A stretch of 50,287 nt of DNA from Candidatus Firestoneibacteriota bacterium (GCA_013286205.1 JABDGD010000014.1:1-50287); one strand, 5' to 3'. Shown: positions 23,598-32,773, counted from the first letter of the stretch. Made by a program: numbers and translations. The notes: generated by a model from the letters alone, not told the origin.

Positions 23598-24722
23598 CTA
23601 GTTCAGACTTACACCGATTAAATGTCCCAACCCAAAAGTAATTCCAGCCGCTAATAAACCCAAAACTAATTGGCGGGTGCCAGCGAACCAAACCGGTTTG
23701 CCGGTAAAGATAGTTCCCGCGGCGCCGAACATAAATAAGGCCAGGGCGCTCAGCGCTCCGCTCAATAAAACGGCTTTCGAACCAGACCAAAAGAAAAAGG
23801 GGAACACAGGGATGATCGCGCCGAAGGAAAAAAGCGCGAAGGAGGAAATGGCTGCTACGTTAGGTGAGCCGCCCTTTTCATCGGGATCAATGCCCAGTTC
23901 TTCGCGGGTGAGAGTGTCGATGGCCCTGGCTTTGTTTTCGGTCATGTGCTTGGCCAGTGTCTGGGCTTCAGCGGGTTTCATGCCTTTAGATTCGTAAATA
24001 AGCTGCAATTCCTCGCGCTCGGCCTGGGGGTTCATGTCAAACTCTTCGGATTCGATTTTGATTTCCCGTTCGGCTAATTCCCGCGAACTGGTCACCGAAA
24101 TCCATTCGCCGAGGGCCATCGAAAAGGCTCCAGCCAACAGACCTGCTAAACCGGTTAACAGAAGAATGTGATTATTGAAAGAAGCGCCAGCCACACCCAT
24201 GACCAGGCTTAAGTTGGAACAAAGCCCGTCGTTGGCGCCCAGCACAGCGGCGCGCAAGGTGTTGCCGGCTACGCCCTTGTGCCTTCCTTCAATCTCGGCC
24301 AGGTAGCTGCCCGACGCGCCTTTTTTGTCGACAGTAAGAATCTCATCCAGTACCCGATCATGAAGATGCTCGTCGGCGGTCATCTTCGTGCCGTCGGTTT
24401 CTTTTTGAGATACGTACATATTTTTATCCACCCGCTCGTAATCAGCGATCGTGCTGAGGACCGCGGCGGGCCCGAAATGTCCGGTAATCCAAATTAAGAC
24501 GCGGGTGCGCCAGCTGGGAACGGGTTTGGGAATGGTGACGCCTTCTTTTTTAAGATGCTCTTCCCAGAAGGCTTTGTGTTTTTCTTCCATCTTGCCCAGG
24601 TTGGTATAAACCTGCGACAGTTGGGGATTCTTTTCAGCTTTGGCTAAAGCATGATATTGGGCGGCACCATCCACTTCGCCCTGCCAGTTTTCGAGATAAC
24701 GTTTGATGTCTTTATTGGCCAT
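23598..24722 (-). CDS. Membrane-bound ferritin-like iron exporter (MbfA-like, VIT1/CCC1 family)
   Basis: 374 residues from the ATG at 24722 (minus), preceded by GAGG. The frame extends to 24761 but lacks an RBS there. Residues about 1-130 form a rubrerythrin-like ferritin domain with paired helices carrying Glu/His ligands (VDGAAQYHALA, KMEEKHKAFWEEHL). Residues about 140-374 form the VIT1/CCC1 domain with about five helices: GVAGNTLRAAVLGANDGLCSNLSLVMGVAGA, then LAGAFSMALGEWISVTSSRELAEREI. MbfA-type proteins export iron and protect against iron-dependent oxidative damage. It is transcribed opposite to both neighbours. Confidence 0.87.
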   Translation of the reverse strand: MANKDIKRYLENWQGEVDGAAQYHALAKAEKNPQLSQVYTNLGKMEEKHKAFWEEHLKKEGVTIPKPVPSWRTRVLIWITGHFGPAAVLSTIADYERVDKNMYVSQKETDGTKMTADEHLHDRVLDEILTVDKKGASGSYLAEIEGRHKGVAGNTLRAAVLGANDGLCSNLSLVMGVAGASFNNHILLLTGLAGLLAGAFSMALGEWISVTSSRELAEREIKIESEEFDMNPQAEREELQLIYESKGMKPAEAQTLAKHMTENKARAIDTLTREELGIDPDEKGGSPNVAAISSFALFSFGAIIPVFPFFFWSGSKAVLLSGALSALALFMFGAAGTIFTGKPVWFAGTRQLVLGLLAAGITFGLGHLIGVSLN

Positions 24723-24822
24723 AAATCCTCGCTTGGCTGTTTTTGCGAAATATAGGCTCATTATATGAATGCGGCCGTTAGGTTTCGCCGGTTCTTGGTT
24801 AATTTTTAATGGTTGCGGCGGG

Positions 24823-24828
24823 TATAAT
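24823..24828 (+). promoter_or_regulatory. -10 element upstream of bioF
   Basis: TATAAT at 24823-24828, about 40 bases before the bioF GTG. A poor -35 (TTAATT, 18 bases upstream) leaves room for regulation. No clear BirA operator is seen. Confidence 0.4.
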
Positions 24829-24869
24829 GCGGCTCGTGTTGGCCGTTATTTTGTATTAAAAGGGAACCC

Positions 24870-26024
24870 GTGAGCTGGACAGACGAATTACATGAAGAGC
24901 TTCATGAGTTGGATGCTGAGGGGCTTAGGCGCCGCTTGCGAGTGGTTGATCTTTTAGGGGGCATGAAAGCCTCGGTGGAGAATAAAGACTGTGTTCTCTT
25001 TTGCACCAATAACTATCTTGGTCTGGCTGACCATCCTCATGTTTTAGACCGTTCTCAAAAAGCGCTCATCCGTTATGGCGCGGGAGCGCAGGCATCCCGG
25101 TTGGTTTCGGGCCATTTACCGATCCATCAGCAATTAGAAGAGAAGACTGCGGCTTTTAAAGGTTCAGAGGCCTGTTTGGCTTTCCCAACGGGCTATATGG
25201 CCAATCTGGCGGCGGTATCCGCTTTGGTGGATGACAAAGACGTTATCCTTTGCGACCGTTTGAATCACGCCAGCCTGATAGACGCTTGCCGCATGACCAA
25301 AGCCAAGTTCATGGTTTATGAGCATCTCAATTTGGAAGATTTGAAAAATCAGTTAGAAAAAACCTCCAAGTACCGCCGCCGCTTAATTGTGACCGATGGT
25401 TTGTTCAGCATGGACGGCGATCTGGTACCTTTGTTGAAGCTGATGGAACTGGCGCATGAATATGATGCGTTGGTCATGGTAGACGACGCTCACGGCACTG
25501 GCGTGTTGGGCCCGACAGGTCAGGGTATCATTCATCACTTTCCCTTAAAGCATTATCCGGCAGTGGTAGTGGGCACTTACAGCAAAGCCCTGGGCAGCAT
25601 GGGCGGTTTTGTGTGCGGGTCTCAAATTTTCATCGAGTATCTTTTGAACAAGGCGCGTACTTTTATTTACACCACAGGTTTGGCTCCGGCGGTGTGCGGA
25701 GCGTCTTTAGGCGCTTTAGAAGTGATGGAAATGGAAACGAACCGGGTCGATAAGCTTTGGGAGAACTCGAAAAAAATTCGTAACGGATTGAAGGCGCTGG
25801 GTTATGAAATACCCCGCGGCGCTGGCCCCGTTTTGCCGGTGATGGTAGGGGATAACGAAGAAGCTTTGCGTATGTCGAAAAAGCTTTGGGAAGAAGGCAT
25901 CTTAATTGTGGCCATCCGCCCGCCGACTGTGCCCAAAGGCACAGCTCGTCTGCGGCTCTCAGTTTCAGCGGCTCATACAGATGAAGACATTACTAAACTG
26001 CTGGACGCCTTTAAAAAACTCTAG
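24870..26024 (+). CDS. bioF: 8-amino-7-oxononanoate synthase
   Basis: 384 residues from GTG 24870 (AGGGAA upstream). It is a PLP-dependent alpha-oxoamine synthase: NNYLGLADHPHV, GAGAQASRLVSGH, the SMDGD and VDDAHGTGVLG motifs, and the PLP lysine in GTYSKALGSMGGFVCG. The closest alternative is glycine C-acetyltransferase (Kbl), which is of similar length. The directly following bioD decides for BioF. It condenses pimeloyl-ACP with L-alanine. Confidence 0.9.
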   Translation: MSWTDELHEELHELDAEGLRRRLRVVDLLGGMKASVENKDCVLFCTNNYLGLADHPHVLDRSQKALIRYGAGAQASRLVSGHLPIHQQLEEKTAAFKGSEACLAFPTGYMANLAAVSALVDDKDVILCDRLNHASLIDACRMTKAKFMVYEHLNLEDLKNQLEKTSKYRRRLIVTDGLFSMDGDLVPLLKLMELAHEYDALVMVDDAHGTGVLGPTGQGIIHHFPLKHYPAVVVGTYSKALGSMGGFVCGSQIFIEYLLNKARTFIYTTGLAPAVCGASLGALEVMEMETNRVDKLWENSKKIRNGLKALGYEIPRGAGPVLPVMVGDNEEALRMSKKLWEEGILIVAIRPPTVPKGTARLRLSVSAAHTDEDITKLLDAFKKL

Positions 26025-26032
26025 AGGTTCTT

Positions 26033-26707
26033 TTGAAATCAAAAGGCATTTTCATTACTGGAACAGATACGGGTGTTGGCAAGTCGATCATGTCTGCAGG
26101 CTTGGCCCGGTTGTTGTTGAATCGTGGTGTGTCCGTTGGTGTTTTTAAACCTGTGGCTTCGGGCGGCAGTGTCAGCGAGGACGGCAAACTGCTTCAGAAG
26201 GCCGCCAAACTTCCCGACTCAGCTTATGCGGGCATTGTCCCCATTCATTACAAACAGCCCCTGGCGCCCTGGGTAGCTTCCTGGAAAGAGGGCAAGGTCG
26301 ACCTGGCTAAAGTGGAAAAGGCTTATCAAAAAGCCAAGGCGTCCTGTGATTTTCTTATTGTGGAAGGTGTGGGTGGTATTCAGGTTCCTATAGCTCGGAA
26401 CTTTTTCGTGACCGATTGGATGTTGAAATGGAAGCTGCCGGTGTTGGTGGTGGCTAGGGCTGGACTGGGAACTATCAACCATACTTTGCTAACGGTTGAG
26501 ACTTTGCAAAAACGAAAGATTAAAGTGGTTGGTGTTTTGGTGAATGGTTATACGGGCAACGGTATTGCGGAACAAACCAACGTGAAGGCTTTGAAGAAAC
26601 TGCTAAAGGTACCGGTTTACGGTCCGCTAAAACAGAATTCAAAATACCGAAAAAACATAGATTTTTTGGCCGGCGACATAGAAAAACTAAGGTTGAAATT
26701 CATTTAA
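26033..26707 (+). CDS. bioD: Dethiobiotin synthetase
   Basis: 224 residues from TTG 26033, with GAGG at 26024-26027. The P-loop GIFITGTDTGVGKS is the BioD signature, followed by VFKPVASGG and VEGVGGIQVPIARNFFVTDW, which bind the diaminononanoate and Mg-ATP. It closes the ureido ring of dethiobiotin. It follows bioF by eight bases. The final step (bioB) is not in the window. Confidence 0.93.
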   Translation: MKSKGIFITGTDTGVGKSIMSAGLARLLLNRGVSVGVFKPVASGGSVSEDGKLLQKAAKLPDSAYAGIVPIHYKQPLAPWVASWKEGKVDLAKVEKAYQKAKASCDFLIVEGVGGIQVPIARNFFVTDWMLKWKLPVLVVARAGLGTINHTLLTVETLQKRKIKVVGVLVNGYTGNGIAEQTNVKALKKLLKVPVYGPLKQNSKYRKNIDFLAGDIEKLRLKFI

Positions 26708-26825
26708 CATGATTTTTTATGAAGCGGTGGTAATCTATTGATGCCTTTGTTTTGGCGTTAATCGGTAAACCGTTTGCTGGGTATGAAGTGAATCAATTTA
26801 TGAAGCGACATATTTGGGAGAATAT

Positions 26826-27689
26826 ATGAAAAAGTATTATTTTGGCTTTTTGATAATGGCGATATTGATATCGATGATGCTGCTTTCTTCAATTGCCTGC
26901 GAAAAAGTTTATGTCCTGGATCCCCCTGGCTCCTCAGCTTCCACACCAACTTTTACCAGTACTGCTGTCACCCACGGCACCAACACACCAACTAGCACGC
27001 CAATCGGTGGTTCCACTTTTACGCCGACATGGACTCCTACTTGGACAAATACACCCACGGGCGGCTGCAATACCTATTCCGATAACTTTACCAGTTCAGC
27101 CACTTTGGCTAACTATGACTACTACTTGAATAGCTCTGAAACAGTGAGCACGGCCGCAGGTTGCGATTACACCATCTCGGGCGGCTACTTGTTAGTCGAT
27201 CCGCTAACATCGCCCGGCACTAACAACGGCGGTCTGGCGATCGTTAACAACGCCTATTTCAGCCACAGTCTGACACACTACACCATCACAGCTTCTTTTG
27301 AGATGGACAACGAAACAATGGGCGAGGGCGTTTTTGGAATAGCGTTCCGCACAGGTTCAAACGGGTCTTTCTATGCTTTTGAATGGAATGGCGACGGTGT
27401 CAATCAGTGGCAAATTGAAAGTAACACTGGCACGCCTTACGTTAGCTTTTCTTATCCGGGGTATGGTGTGTCCACGCCTTATTACACCTTTGGCACTACA
27501 GTTGATTTGAAGGTGGTCGCGACTGGAAGCAACTTCCTTTGCTATGTCGACGCTGGTTCGGGCTATGTGCTGATTTACAACGTAACGGACACCACTTACG
27601 CTTCGGGCGGTGTGGGTATCCGTACTTATGGGGTGCACGAGGGAAATAAGATTCAATGTAGCAACTTCTCGGTGGATACTTGTCCCTAA
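26826..27689 (+). CDS. Secreted lipoprotein with Thr/Pro linker and lectin-like domain
   Basis: 287 residues from ATG 26826, with GGGAG five bases upstream. A signal peptide ending SSIAC suggests a lipid-modified Cys. Residues about 35-80 are a linker of TPT/TST/TNT repeats (ASTPTFTSTAV, TFTPTWTPTWT). The C-terminal about 200 residues are beta-rich with YSDNFTSSATLANYDYY, SFEMDNETMGEGVFGIAFR and VDLKVVATGSNFLCYVD, the pattern of concanavalin A-like or DUF1080 glycan-binding folds. It may be a surface protein that binds polysaccharide. The exact family is not certain. It stands alone with a strong terminator. Confidence 0.65.
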   Translation: MKKYYFGFLIMAILISMMLLSSIACEKVYVLDPPGSSASTPTFTSTAVTHGTNTPTSTPIGGSTFTPTWTPTWTNTPTGGCNTYSDNFTSSATLANYDYYLNSSETVSTAAGCDYTISGGYLLVDPLTSPGTNNGGLAIVNNAYFSHSLTHYTITASFEMDNETMGEGVFGIAFRTGSNGSFYAFEWNGDGVNQWQIESNTGTPYVSFSYPGYGVSTPYYTFGTTVDLKVVATGSNFLCYVDAGSGYVLIYNVTDTTYASGGVGIRTYGVHEGNKIQCSNFSVDTCP

Positions 27690-27725
27690 CAGCGCCGGTT
27701 TAAGTTAATCTAACGTCTGATCAGT

Positions 27726-27756
27726 AGCCCCGGAATCACTTCCGGGGCTTTTTTAT
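27726..27756 (+). terminator. Terminator of the Thr/Pro lipoprotein gene
   Basis: AGCCCCGGAA (27726-27735), TCAC, TTCCGGGGCT (27740-27749), T run. Confidence 0.9.
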
Positions 27757-27806
27757 TGGGTTGTTTTCATCCTAGTGGTCTAAAATTGACGGGCGTGGAG
27801 GTCTGA

Positions 27807-28058
27807 ATTGAAAACGGGCCTTTACCTCGAAAGAAGACCGTCACGAAATACAAAATCACAAAGCAGCACAAGTGTGCTTATTGCAAAACAGGGGATTTGG
27901 CGATTTTAAGTTTTTCCCACGCCAGAGTTAAGAATGAAATTGATTTCCTTTATATGTGCGTCAACAAAGGGTGCGAACACTTTGAGATTCAGGACCAGAA
28001 GCACGGTCCTTACTCGATTTACAAACTGCCGGAAGAAGAGCGGCAATCATTAGGCTAA
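27807..28058 (+). CDS. Small zinc-ribbon protein, apparent ATT start
   Basis: An 83-codon frame with no ATG/GTG/TTG in its first third. GGAGG (27797-27801) is placed five bases before ATT 27807, and the codon before that is TGA (27804-27806), so ATT is the best start in this frame. Cysteines C23, C26, C51 and C56 form a CxxC...CxxxxC zinc ribbon. It ends SLG at 28058, 11 bases before the next ATG. A TTG one base later opens another frame that soon stops. Either initiation is from a rare ATT, as known for infC and pcnB, or a sequencing indel hides the true start. Function unknown. Confidence 0.55.
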   Translation: MENGPLPRKKTVTKYKITKQHKCAYCKTGDLAILSFSHARVKNEIDFLYMCVNKGCEHFEIQDQKHGPYSIYKLPEEERQSLG

Positions 28059-28069
28059 CGGGGACAGGC

Positions 28070-29284
28070 ATGAAGCGCTTGGGCTGGGTCATTGTTTTTA
28101 TCTTATTAACTACCGGAATGGTTTTTGCGGCCAAAACCGCTCCGGAATATTTCTCCATGGGCACTCAGCTTTATAATGCCAAAGACTACCAGGGCGCTTA
28201 TTTCGCTTTTGAAGCGGGCGTGAAGGTAAACCCGGCCAGCGCCGCTGGCTATCAAGGGTTGGGGAATTGCCTTTATTCCATGGGCCGTCAATCCGAGGCG
28301 CTAGTCGCCTATCAAAAGTCTTTAGAACTCGATCCTAAAAACACGAAGCTGGCGGACTTTGTTAAAACTTTTAAACCCTTAGACAGCATTACTCAAGAAA
28401 CCGATAAAACCAGAGTCGCTGTAGCTGACCCTGATGCGCTTTCCTCGGGCACGGCATCCGAACCGGTTAAAACCGCCATGGGCATGTCCCGTCCACAAGT
28501 GAAAGTGGCGTTGGATAACGGCATGTGGGTGAAGGGGTATGTGGGTTACGACTACGCGCTATTGGCGGATTTTAAAGGCGGGTTGACCTCGCTGACTTTA
28601 CAGGCGGAAGCTAATCCCAATTCGCCTAACGCCACCAGTACCCCAGCTGCGACGACCAGCAGCAGCGGTATTTTGGTGGGAGCGGAATTTGGCGTACAGA
28701 TTGACCAGGGAAATGGGTTTTCGTTAAGCGTGGAAAATGTTTGGACTGAAAGTAATAGTTTCAGCAACGGCGTAACGGACATCAATGACCCCAACGCTAT
28801 ATTTCAAGCGTCGTTTCAACCGGAACTGTTCAACATCTCTTTAAATTATTACGCTTTCCTGGCTCGTAATAAGGGTGACAGAACTTACTTGCAGTTGGGC
28901 GGCGGTTTTTATCAGACCACGGTGGGCTTTACGGGTTGGGACCCTTCTACCTCCAAGCCAGTTCCGCAGGAAAATGGAAGCTTTTCAGCCGGCACTTTTG
29001 GCGGCACGGTCGGCGTGGGGGAAACCCTGGCTATTGGCGATTCTTTTGGACTGGATATATTGATTAAGGGAAGAATCGCGGCTTTTAATCAGGTGACCGC
29101 TTCACAGATTAACAATGGCGGTACCACCACAGATGGTCCCTATGGCATTGGTATTTATACTCCCACGGGGGCGCTTGTTGTCGCACCCACGTCGCTTCTT
29201 AGCAATTCTGGAGCTGGGTATCGTTTCACCACAATCGACTATTCGGGTATTGATGGTTCTTTTTCCTTTAATTTCTATTTCTGA
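28070..29284 (+). CDS. TPR-containing outer-membrane protein
   Basis: 404 residues. A signal peptide spans 1-21 (cleavage after VFA). Two or more TPR units follow at about 24-95 (PEYFSMGTQLYNAKDYQGAYFAFEAGVKVNPASAAGYQGLGNCL, then LVAYQKSLELDPKN). From about 145 a beta-barrel-like region with alternating aromatic residues ends SFSFNFYF. A periplasmic TPR domain hung on a barrel suggests a role in binding or assembly of envelope partners. I do not recognise the exact family. It is followed by a lipoprotein 14 bases downstream, so they are likely cotranscribed. Confidence 0.65.
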   Translation: MKRLGWVIVFILLTTGMVFAAKTAPEYFSMGTQLYNAKDYQGAYFAFEAGVKVNPASAAGYQGLGNCLYSMGRQSEALVAYQKSLELDPKNTKLADFVKTFKPLDSITQETDKTRVAVADPDALSSGTASEPVKTAMGMSRPQVKVALDNGMWVKGYVGYDYALLADFKGGLTSLTLQAEANPNSPNATSTPAATTSSSGILVGAEFGVQIDQGNGFSLSVENVWTESNSFSNGVTDINDPNAIFQASFQPELFNISLNYYAFLARNKGDRTYLQLGGGFYQTTVGFTGWDPSTSKPVPQENGSFSAGTFGGTVGVGETLAIGDSFGLDILIKGRIAAFNQVTASQINNGGTTTDGPYGIGIYTPTGALVVAPTSLLSNSGAGYRFTTIDYSGIDGSFSFNFYF

Positions 29285-29298
29285 ACTTGGAGAAGTTG

Positions 29299-29949
29299 AT
29301 GTCTTTTGACCATCGAAAAAGCATGGCGGTTCTTTTAGTTTTGGCCGCGTTGTTTTTTAGCTCTTGCGGCAAAAAAGAAGTCATCGATTGGGACAGTTTC
29401 CGCAGCCCGGACAAACTCTTCAAAATTGATTATCCGCCGACCTGGAAGCATGCCTTGGATGGCCATGTGTTTAACATTAATCCGCCGGACTCGGTGGGGT
29501 TGGTAACAGTTTCCGGCTATGTGGACCCGGGTACGACCTTTGACGAAAAGAAGTTCAAAGACATGGTCATGCTGGACTTTGTGGAATGCCGGGTGCGGGA
29601 ATCCTTTAAGAAGGTAGTCGGCACCAATTGGGTGGGTGAAGACGCGGTTTATGAACGGATTGTGAATGACCAGAAGTGGATTTACTTGTTTCGGGTAGCT
29701 CATCGGGGCCAAGTTGGCGCTTTTGTGGCGGTCTGTGACCTGGATACCCATATCAAAACTCGTATTCATGAATACAAAGAGATTATGGATTCGCTCATTA
29801 TTTTAGACAATCCGACGAAACCTCTGGATTTGAGCCGGGTCAAAGAAGGGGAGAAGGAAAATAAGCCGAAGCCCTGGCAGGAGAATTTGATCGATTGGAT
29901 TCGTTCCACAGAGAAGAAGGAAGATCGCACCAGCTATTACGGTTATTGA
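29299..29949 (+). CDS. Putative lipoprotein (PsbP-like region)
   Basis: 216 residues from ATG 29299, with GGAG six bases upstream (TTG 29287 would be a longer start). The signal peptide ends LFFSSCGKK, with a lipobox-like Cys. The mature part begins with FRSPDKLFKIDYPPTWKH, a pattern seen in PsbP-like and DUF1795-type periplasmic domains, followed by alternating strands. Function unknown. It sits between the TPR outer-membrane gene and bioA with short gaps, hence probably one transcript. Confidence 0.6.
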   Translation: MSFDHRKSMAVLLVLAALFFSSCGKKEVIDWDSFRSPDKLFKIDYPPTWKHALDGHVFNINPPDSVGLVTVSGYVDPGTTFDEKKFKDMVMLDFVECRVRESFKKVVGTNWVGEDAVYERIVNDQKWIYLFRVAHRGQVGAFVAVCDLDTHIKTRIHEYKEIMDSLIILDNPTKPLDLSRVKEGEKENKPKPWQENLIDWIRSTEKKEDRTSYYGY

Positions 29950-29956
29950 GGTTTAA

Positions 29957-31324
29957 GTGAATTACCAACAACTTTCCCAAAAAGACAAAAAGTATCTCTG
30001 GCACCCTTTTACCCAGCAACAAGAATGGGTGTTGGATAAAGACATCACCATTATCACCAAAGGTAAGGGAACTTATCTTTATGACGCCAAGGGTAAAAAG
30101 TATTTAGACGGTGTTTCCTCTCTCTGGTGCAACGTTCACGGACATCAAGTGCCTGAAATCGATAGGGCCATTCAAAAACAACTCAAGAAAATCGCCCATT
30201 CCACCATGTTGGGGTCTTCCAATGAACCGGCGATTCTTTTGGCCGAACGCTTGGTGAAAATGGCGCCCAAGGGCTTGAGCCGTGTGTTCTATTCGGATTC
30301 AGGTTCGGAAGCTAACGAGATTGCGGCCAAGATGGCTTTTCAATACTGGCAACAAACGAAACCGGCTAAGCCGAAAAAGAATCTGTTTTTGACGGTTCGC
30401 GAGGGATATCACGGCGACACGATTGGTTCGGTCAGCTTGGGCGGGGTCGATCTATTTCACCAAATTTTTGGGCCCATGTTATTTAAAACGCTTAAGGTGA
30501 AAAGCCCCCATGATTATCCCAGCCGAAAAGTGTCCAACGACAAGTGGCTGAAGGATTGCGTTAAAGAAGCGGAAGCGGTTTTTAAAAAGTATGGTTCTCG
30601 GTTGGCGGCGGTTCACATGGAGCCCCTTATAGAAGGGGCGGGTGGTATGTTGGCCCATCCCTGGGGTTATCTGAAAGCTATTCGGCGTTTGTGCGACAAG
30701 TATGACGTGCTTCTCATTCTGGATGAAGTAGCGACCGGTTTTGGCCGTACGGGAACGATGTTTGCCTGTGAACAAGAGGGCGTCAGCCCTGACATTCTTT
30801 GCCTGGCTAAAAATCTCACGGCGGGTTATCTGCCCCTGGCGGCGACCTTAACGACCGAAAAGATTTATAAGGCCTTTTTGGGAACATTTGAATCGGCCCG
30901 CACCTTTTACCACGGTCATACCTTTACGGGTAATCAACTAGCTTGCGCGGCGGCTTTGGCGAATTTGGATTTGATTGAAAAAGAAGAGTTCTTAACCCAT
31001 ATCGAAAAGAGTGGTGAGATGCTGCAAGAGTTTTTAGAGGCTCTGGTCGCGCATCCGCATGTCTCTGAAGTCCGCTTGCGGGGCATGATGGGCGGGATTG
31101 AGTTGATTAAGGATAAGAAACGTAATATCCCCTATGGCTATGCTGAAAAGATGGGTTATCAGGTTTGCGCCGAGGCCAAAAAGTTGAGGGTCCTGATTCG
31201 CCCGTTGGGGAATGTCATTGTGGTAATGCCGCCGCTGGCGATTGCACATCAAGACCTAGCCCGGTTGATTGAAGTGATATCGATGAGTATTCATAAAGCG
31301 ACTCGGAGGAACGCCGATGCTTAA
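29957..31324 (+). CDS. bioA: Adenosylmethionine-8-amino-7-oxononanoate aminotransferase
   Basis: 455 residues from GTG 29957 (GAGG at 29948-29951, spacing five). It is a class III PLP aminotransferase with the BioA N-terminus YLWHPFTQQQEW, GTYLYDAKGKKYLDGVSSLWCNVHGH, FYSDSGSEANEIAAKM and VREGYHGDT. The PLP lysine lies in LAKNLTAGYLPLAATL. It makes 7,8-diaminononanoate, the BioD substrate. It is separated from bioF-bioD by four genes and over 3 kb. It overlaps the following gene by eight bases. Confidence 0.92.
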   Translation: MNYQQLSQKDKKYLWHPFTQQQEWVLDKDITIITKGKGTYLYDAKGKKYLDGVSSLWCNVHGHQVPEIDRAIQKQLKKIAHSTMLGSSNEPAILLAERLVKMAPKGLSRVFYSDSGSEANEIAAKMAFQYWQQTKPAKPKKNLFLTVREGYHGDTIGSVSLGGVDLFHQIFGPMLFKTLKVKSPHDYPSRKVSNDKWLKDCVKEAEAVFKKYGSRLAAVHMEPLIEGAGGMLAHPWGYLKAIRRLCDKYDVLLILDEVATGFGRTGTMFACEQEGVSPDILCLAKNLTAGYLPLAATLTTEKIYKAFLGTFESARTFYHGHTFTGNQLACAAALANLDLIEKEEFLTHIEKSGEMLQEFLEALVAHPHVSEVRLRGMMGGIELIKDKKRNIPYGYAEKMGYQVCAEAKKLRVLIRPLGNVIVVMPPLAIAHQDLARLIEVISMSIHKATRRNADA

Positions 31325-32741
31325 ACGGACAGGTTTTGTTTTTGCGGCTTTTCTGGCTTTGGCGAACGTTTCTTACGCATGGCCCCTGGGCATGGAAGGT
31401 TATTGGCATGGCGTGGTAAAGATGAATAGAGGTGTTTTTCACATCAACATGACGATTTCCAAAACTCCGGATGGAGCTTTTCAAGCCCAATATGACAACA
31501 CGGATCTTGGCCTATATAACGCAAATTTCAAAAATGTCTCGATAAAAGGTTCTGATCTTCACGCTGAGCCTGAGTTTGGCGGGGAGGTAAACCTGCATTT
31601 AGATTGGTTGGGTCAAACCCTGGTTGGTACCGGGAAAACTCCAATAGAAACTTATCCGATTGAAATGAAGAGAGGAAAAGATTTCATTCTGCCCCGATTG
31701 AATATATTTGGCGGTATTCAAACTAACTATCGGTACAGAGTTCCGGAAAAAACAAATGATGGATTAGAGACGGCTGATCTGCGCAATGAAAAAGGAGATG
31801 TTAAGTTAGTTGAAGAAGGCGTGGGAACCATATTGAGCCTGGGTTTAGACCGTGTTCACAGTCTTTTGGTTCTTCGTCATGGAAAAGTGGTTCTGGATGA
31901 GTATTTTTACGGCTATCAACCTGAGGACAAACAACAGATTTATTCTGTGACTAAGTCGGTTTTCGCGACTTTGTTTGGGATGGCCCAGGACCAGGGTTTG
32001 CTGAACGTTTCTCAAAAACTTTACGATCTTTTTCCGGAATACAGAAAAGAAAAGAGCTGGCAAAAGAAGAAAAATAAAATTACCGTTGGCATGCTGCTTT
32101 CGATGGTTTCGGGTTTTGACCGCGACGATTTGGCGAATATGGCTGTTGTGAATCCAATGACTCTGACGCCCGATTGGGTCTCTTATTGCCTGGAGCTTCC
32201 TGTGGTTCATGAGCCTGGTACCTTTTGGGCCTACAACGGTACTAGTCTTCATCCGCTCTCTTTTCTGATCGCGGAAAAGAGCGGTAAAAGCATTCCGGAG
32301 TTCGCTCAAACCTATCTTTACAATCCCTTGGGAATCTATAGCCCGGATTGGGGCAGGGGACCCCATTCCATAACGAGAGTTGACACCTTTCATTCTTTGA
32401 GCGCTAGGGATATGGCCAAACTGGGCCAGCTTTATTTAAATAAGGGCCAGTGGAACGGTAAACAAGTTCTTTCTGCCCAATGGGTTGAACAGGCCACGGC
32501 TTTTCATGCCAAGACGACCTTTAATTTTTGGCACCAGGCTTTTGATTACGGCTACCTGTGGTATTCCACGCCGGTTTCCTATCATGGTAAGAACATTACC
32601 GCGTATTTTGCCGATGGCTGGGGCGGGCAGTACATCTGGTATGTTCCAGACTTGGATTTGGTGACGGTGATGACGGCCGGCAATGGTGATTCGGTTAAGG
32701 AATTCGACTTTTTCGAGAAGTACATTGTGAACGCTTTTTAA
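31317..32741 (+). CDS. Secreted serine hydrolase (beta-lactamase family)
   Basis: 474 residues. A signal peptide spans 1-21 (cleavage near SYA). An N-terminal beta domain (about 25-130) has no name I can give. The catalytic domain from about 160 carries S210-V-T-K213 (SxxK), a candidate general base at Y306 (FWAYNGTS) and a GWGGQYIWYVPDLDLVTV segment in place of the KTG strand. It resembles class C beta-lactamase/esterase-type hydrolases. The true substrate is unknown. It overlaps bioA by eight bases, so it is likely cotranscribed with it. Confidence 0.8.
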   Translation: MLKRTGFVFAAFLALANVSYAWPLGMEGYWHGVVKMNRGVFHINMTISKTPDGAFQAQYDNTDLGLYNANFKNVSIKGSDLHAEPEFGGEVNLHLDWLGQTLVGTGKTPIETYPIEMKRGKDFILPRLNIFGGIQTNYRYRVPEKTNDGLETADLRNEKGDVKLVEEGVGTILSLGLDRVHSLLVLRHGKVVLDEYFYGYQPEDKQQIYSVTKSVFATLFGMAQDQGLLNVSQKLYDLFPEYRKEKSWQKKKNKITVGMLLSMVSGFDRDDLANMAVVNPMTLTPDWVSYCLELPVVHEPGTFWAYNGTSLHPLSFLIAEKSGKSIPEFAQTYLYNPLGIYSPDWGRGPHSITRVDTFHSLSARDMAKLGQLYLNKGQWNGKQVLSAQWVEQATAFHAKTTFNFWHQAFDYGYLWYSTPVSYHGKNITAYFADGWGGQYIWYVPDLDLVTVMTAGNGDSVKEFDFFEKYIVNAF

Positions 32742-32773
32742 GTGATAAACTAGAAGTAGAGGGGTTAATAACT

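Noticed and set aside
28070..29284. Phosphate porin on the basis of its beta-barrel end
   Set aside because: It has TPR repeats and no Pho box, so there is no reason to link it to phosphate.
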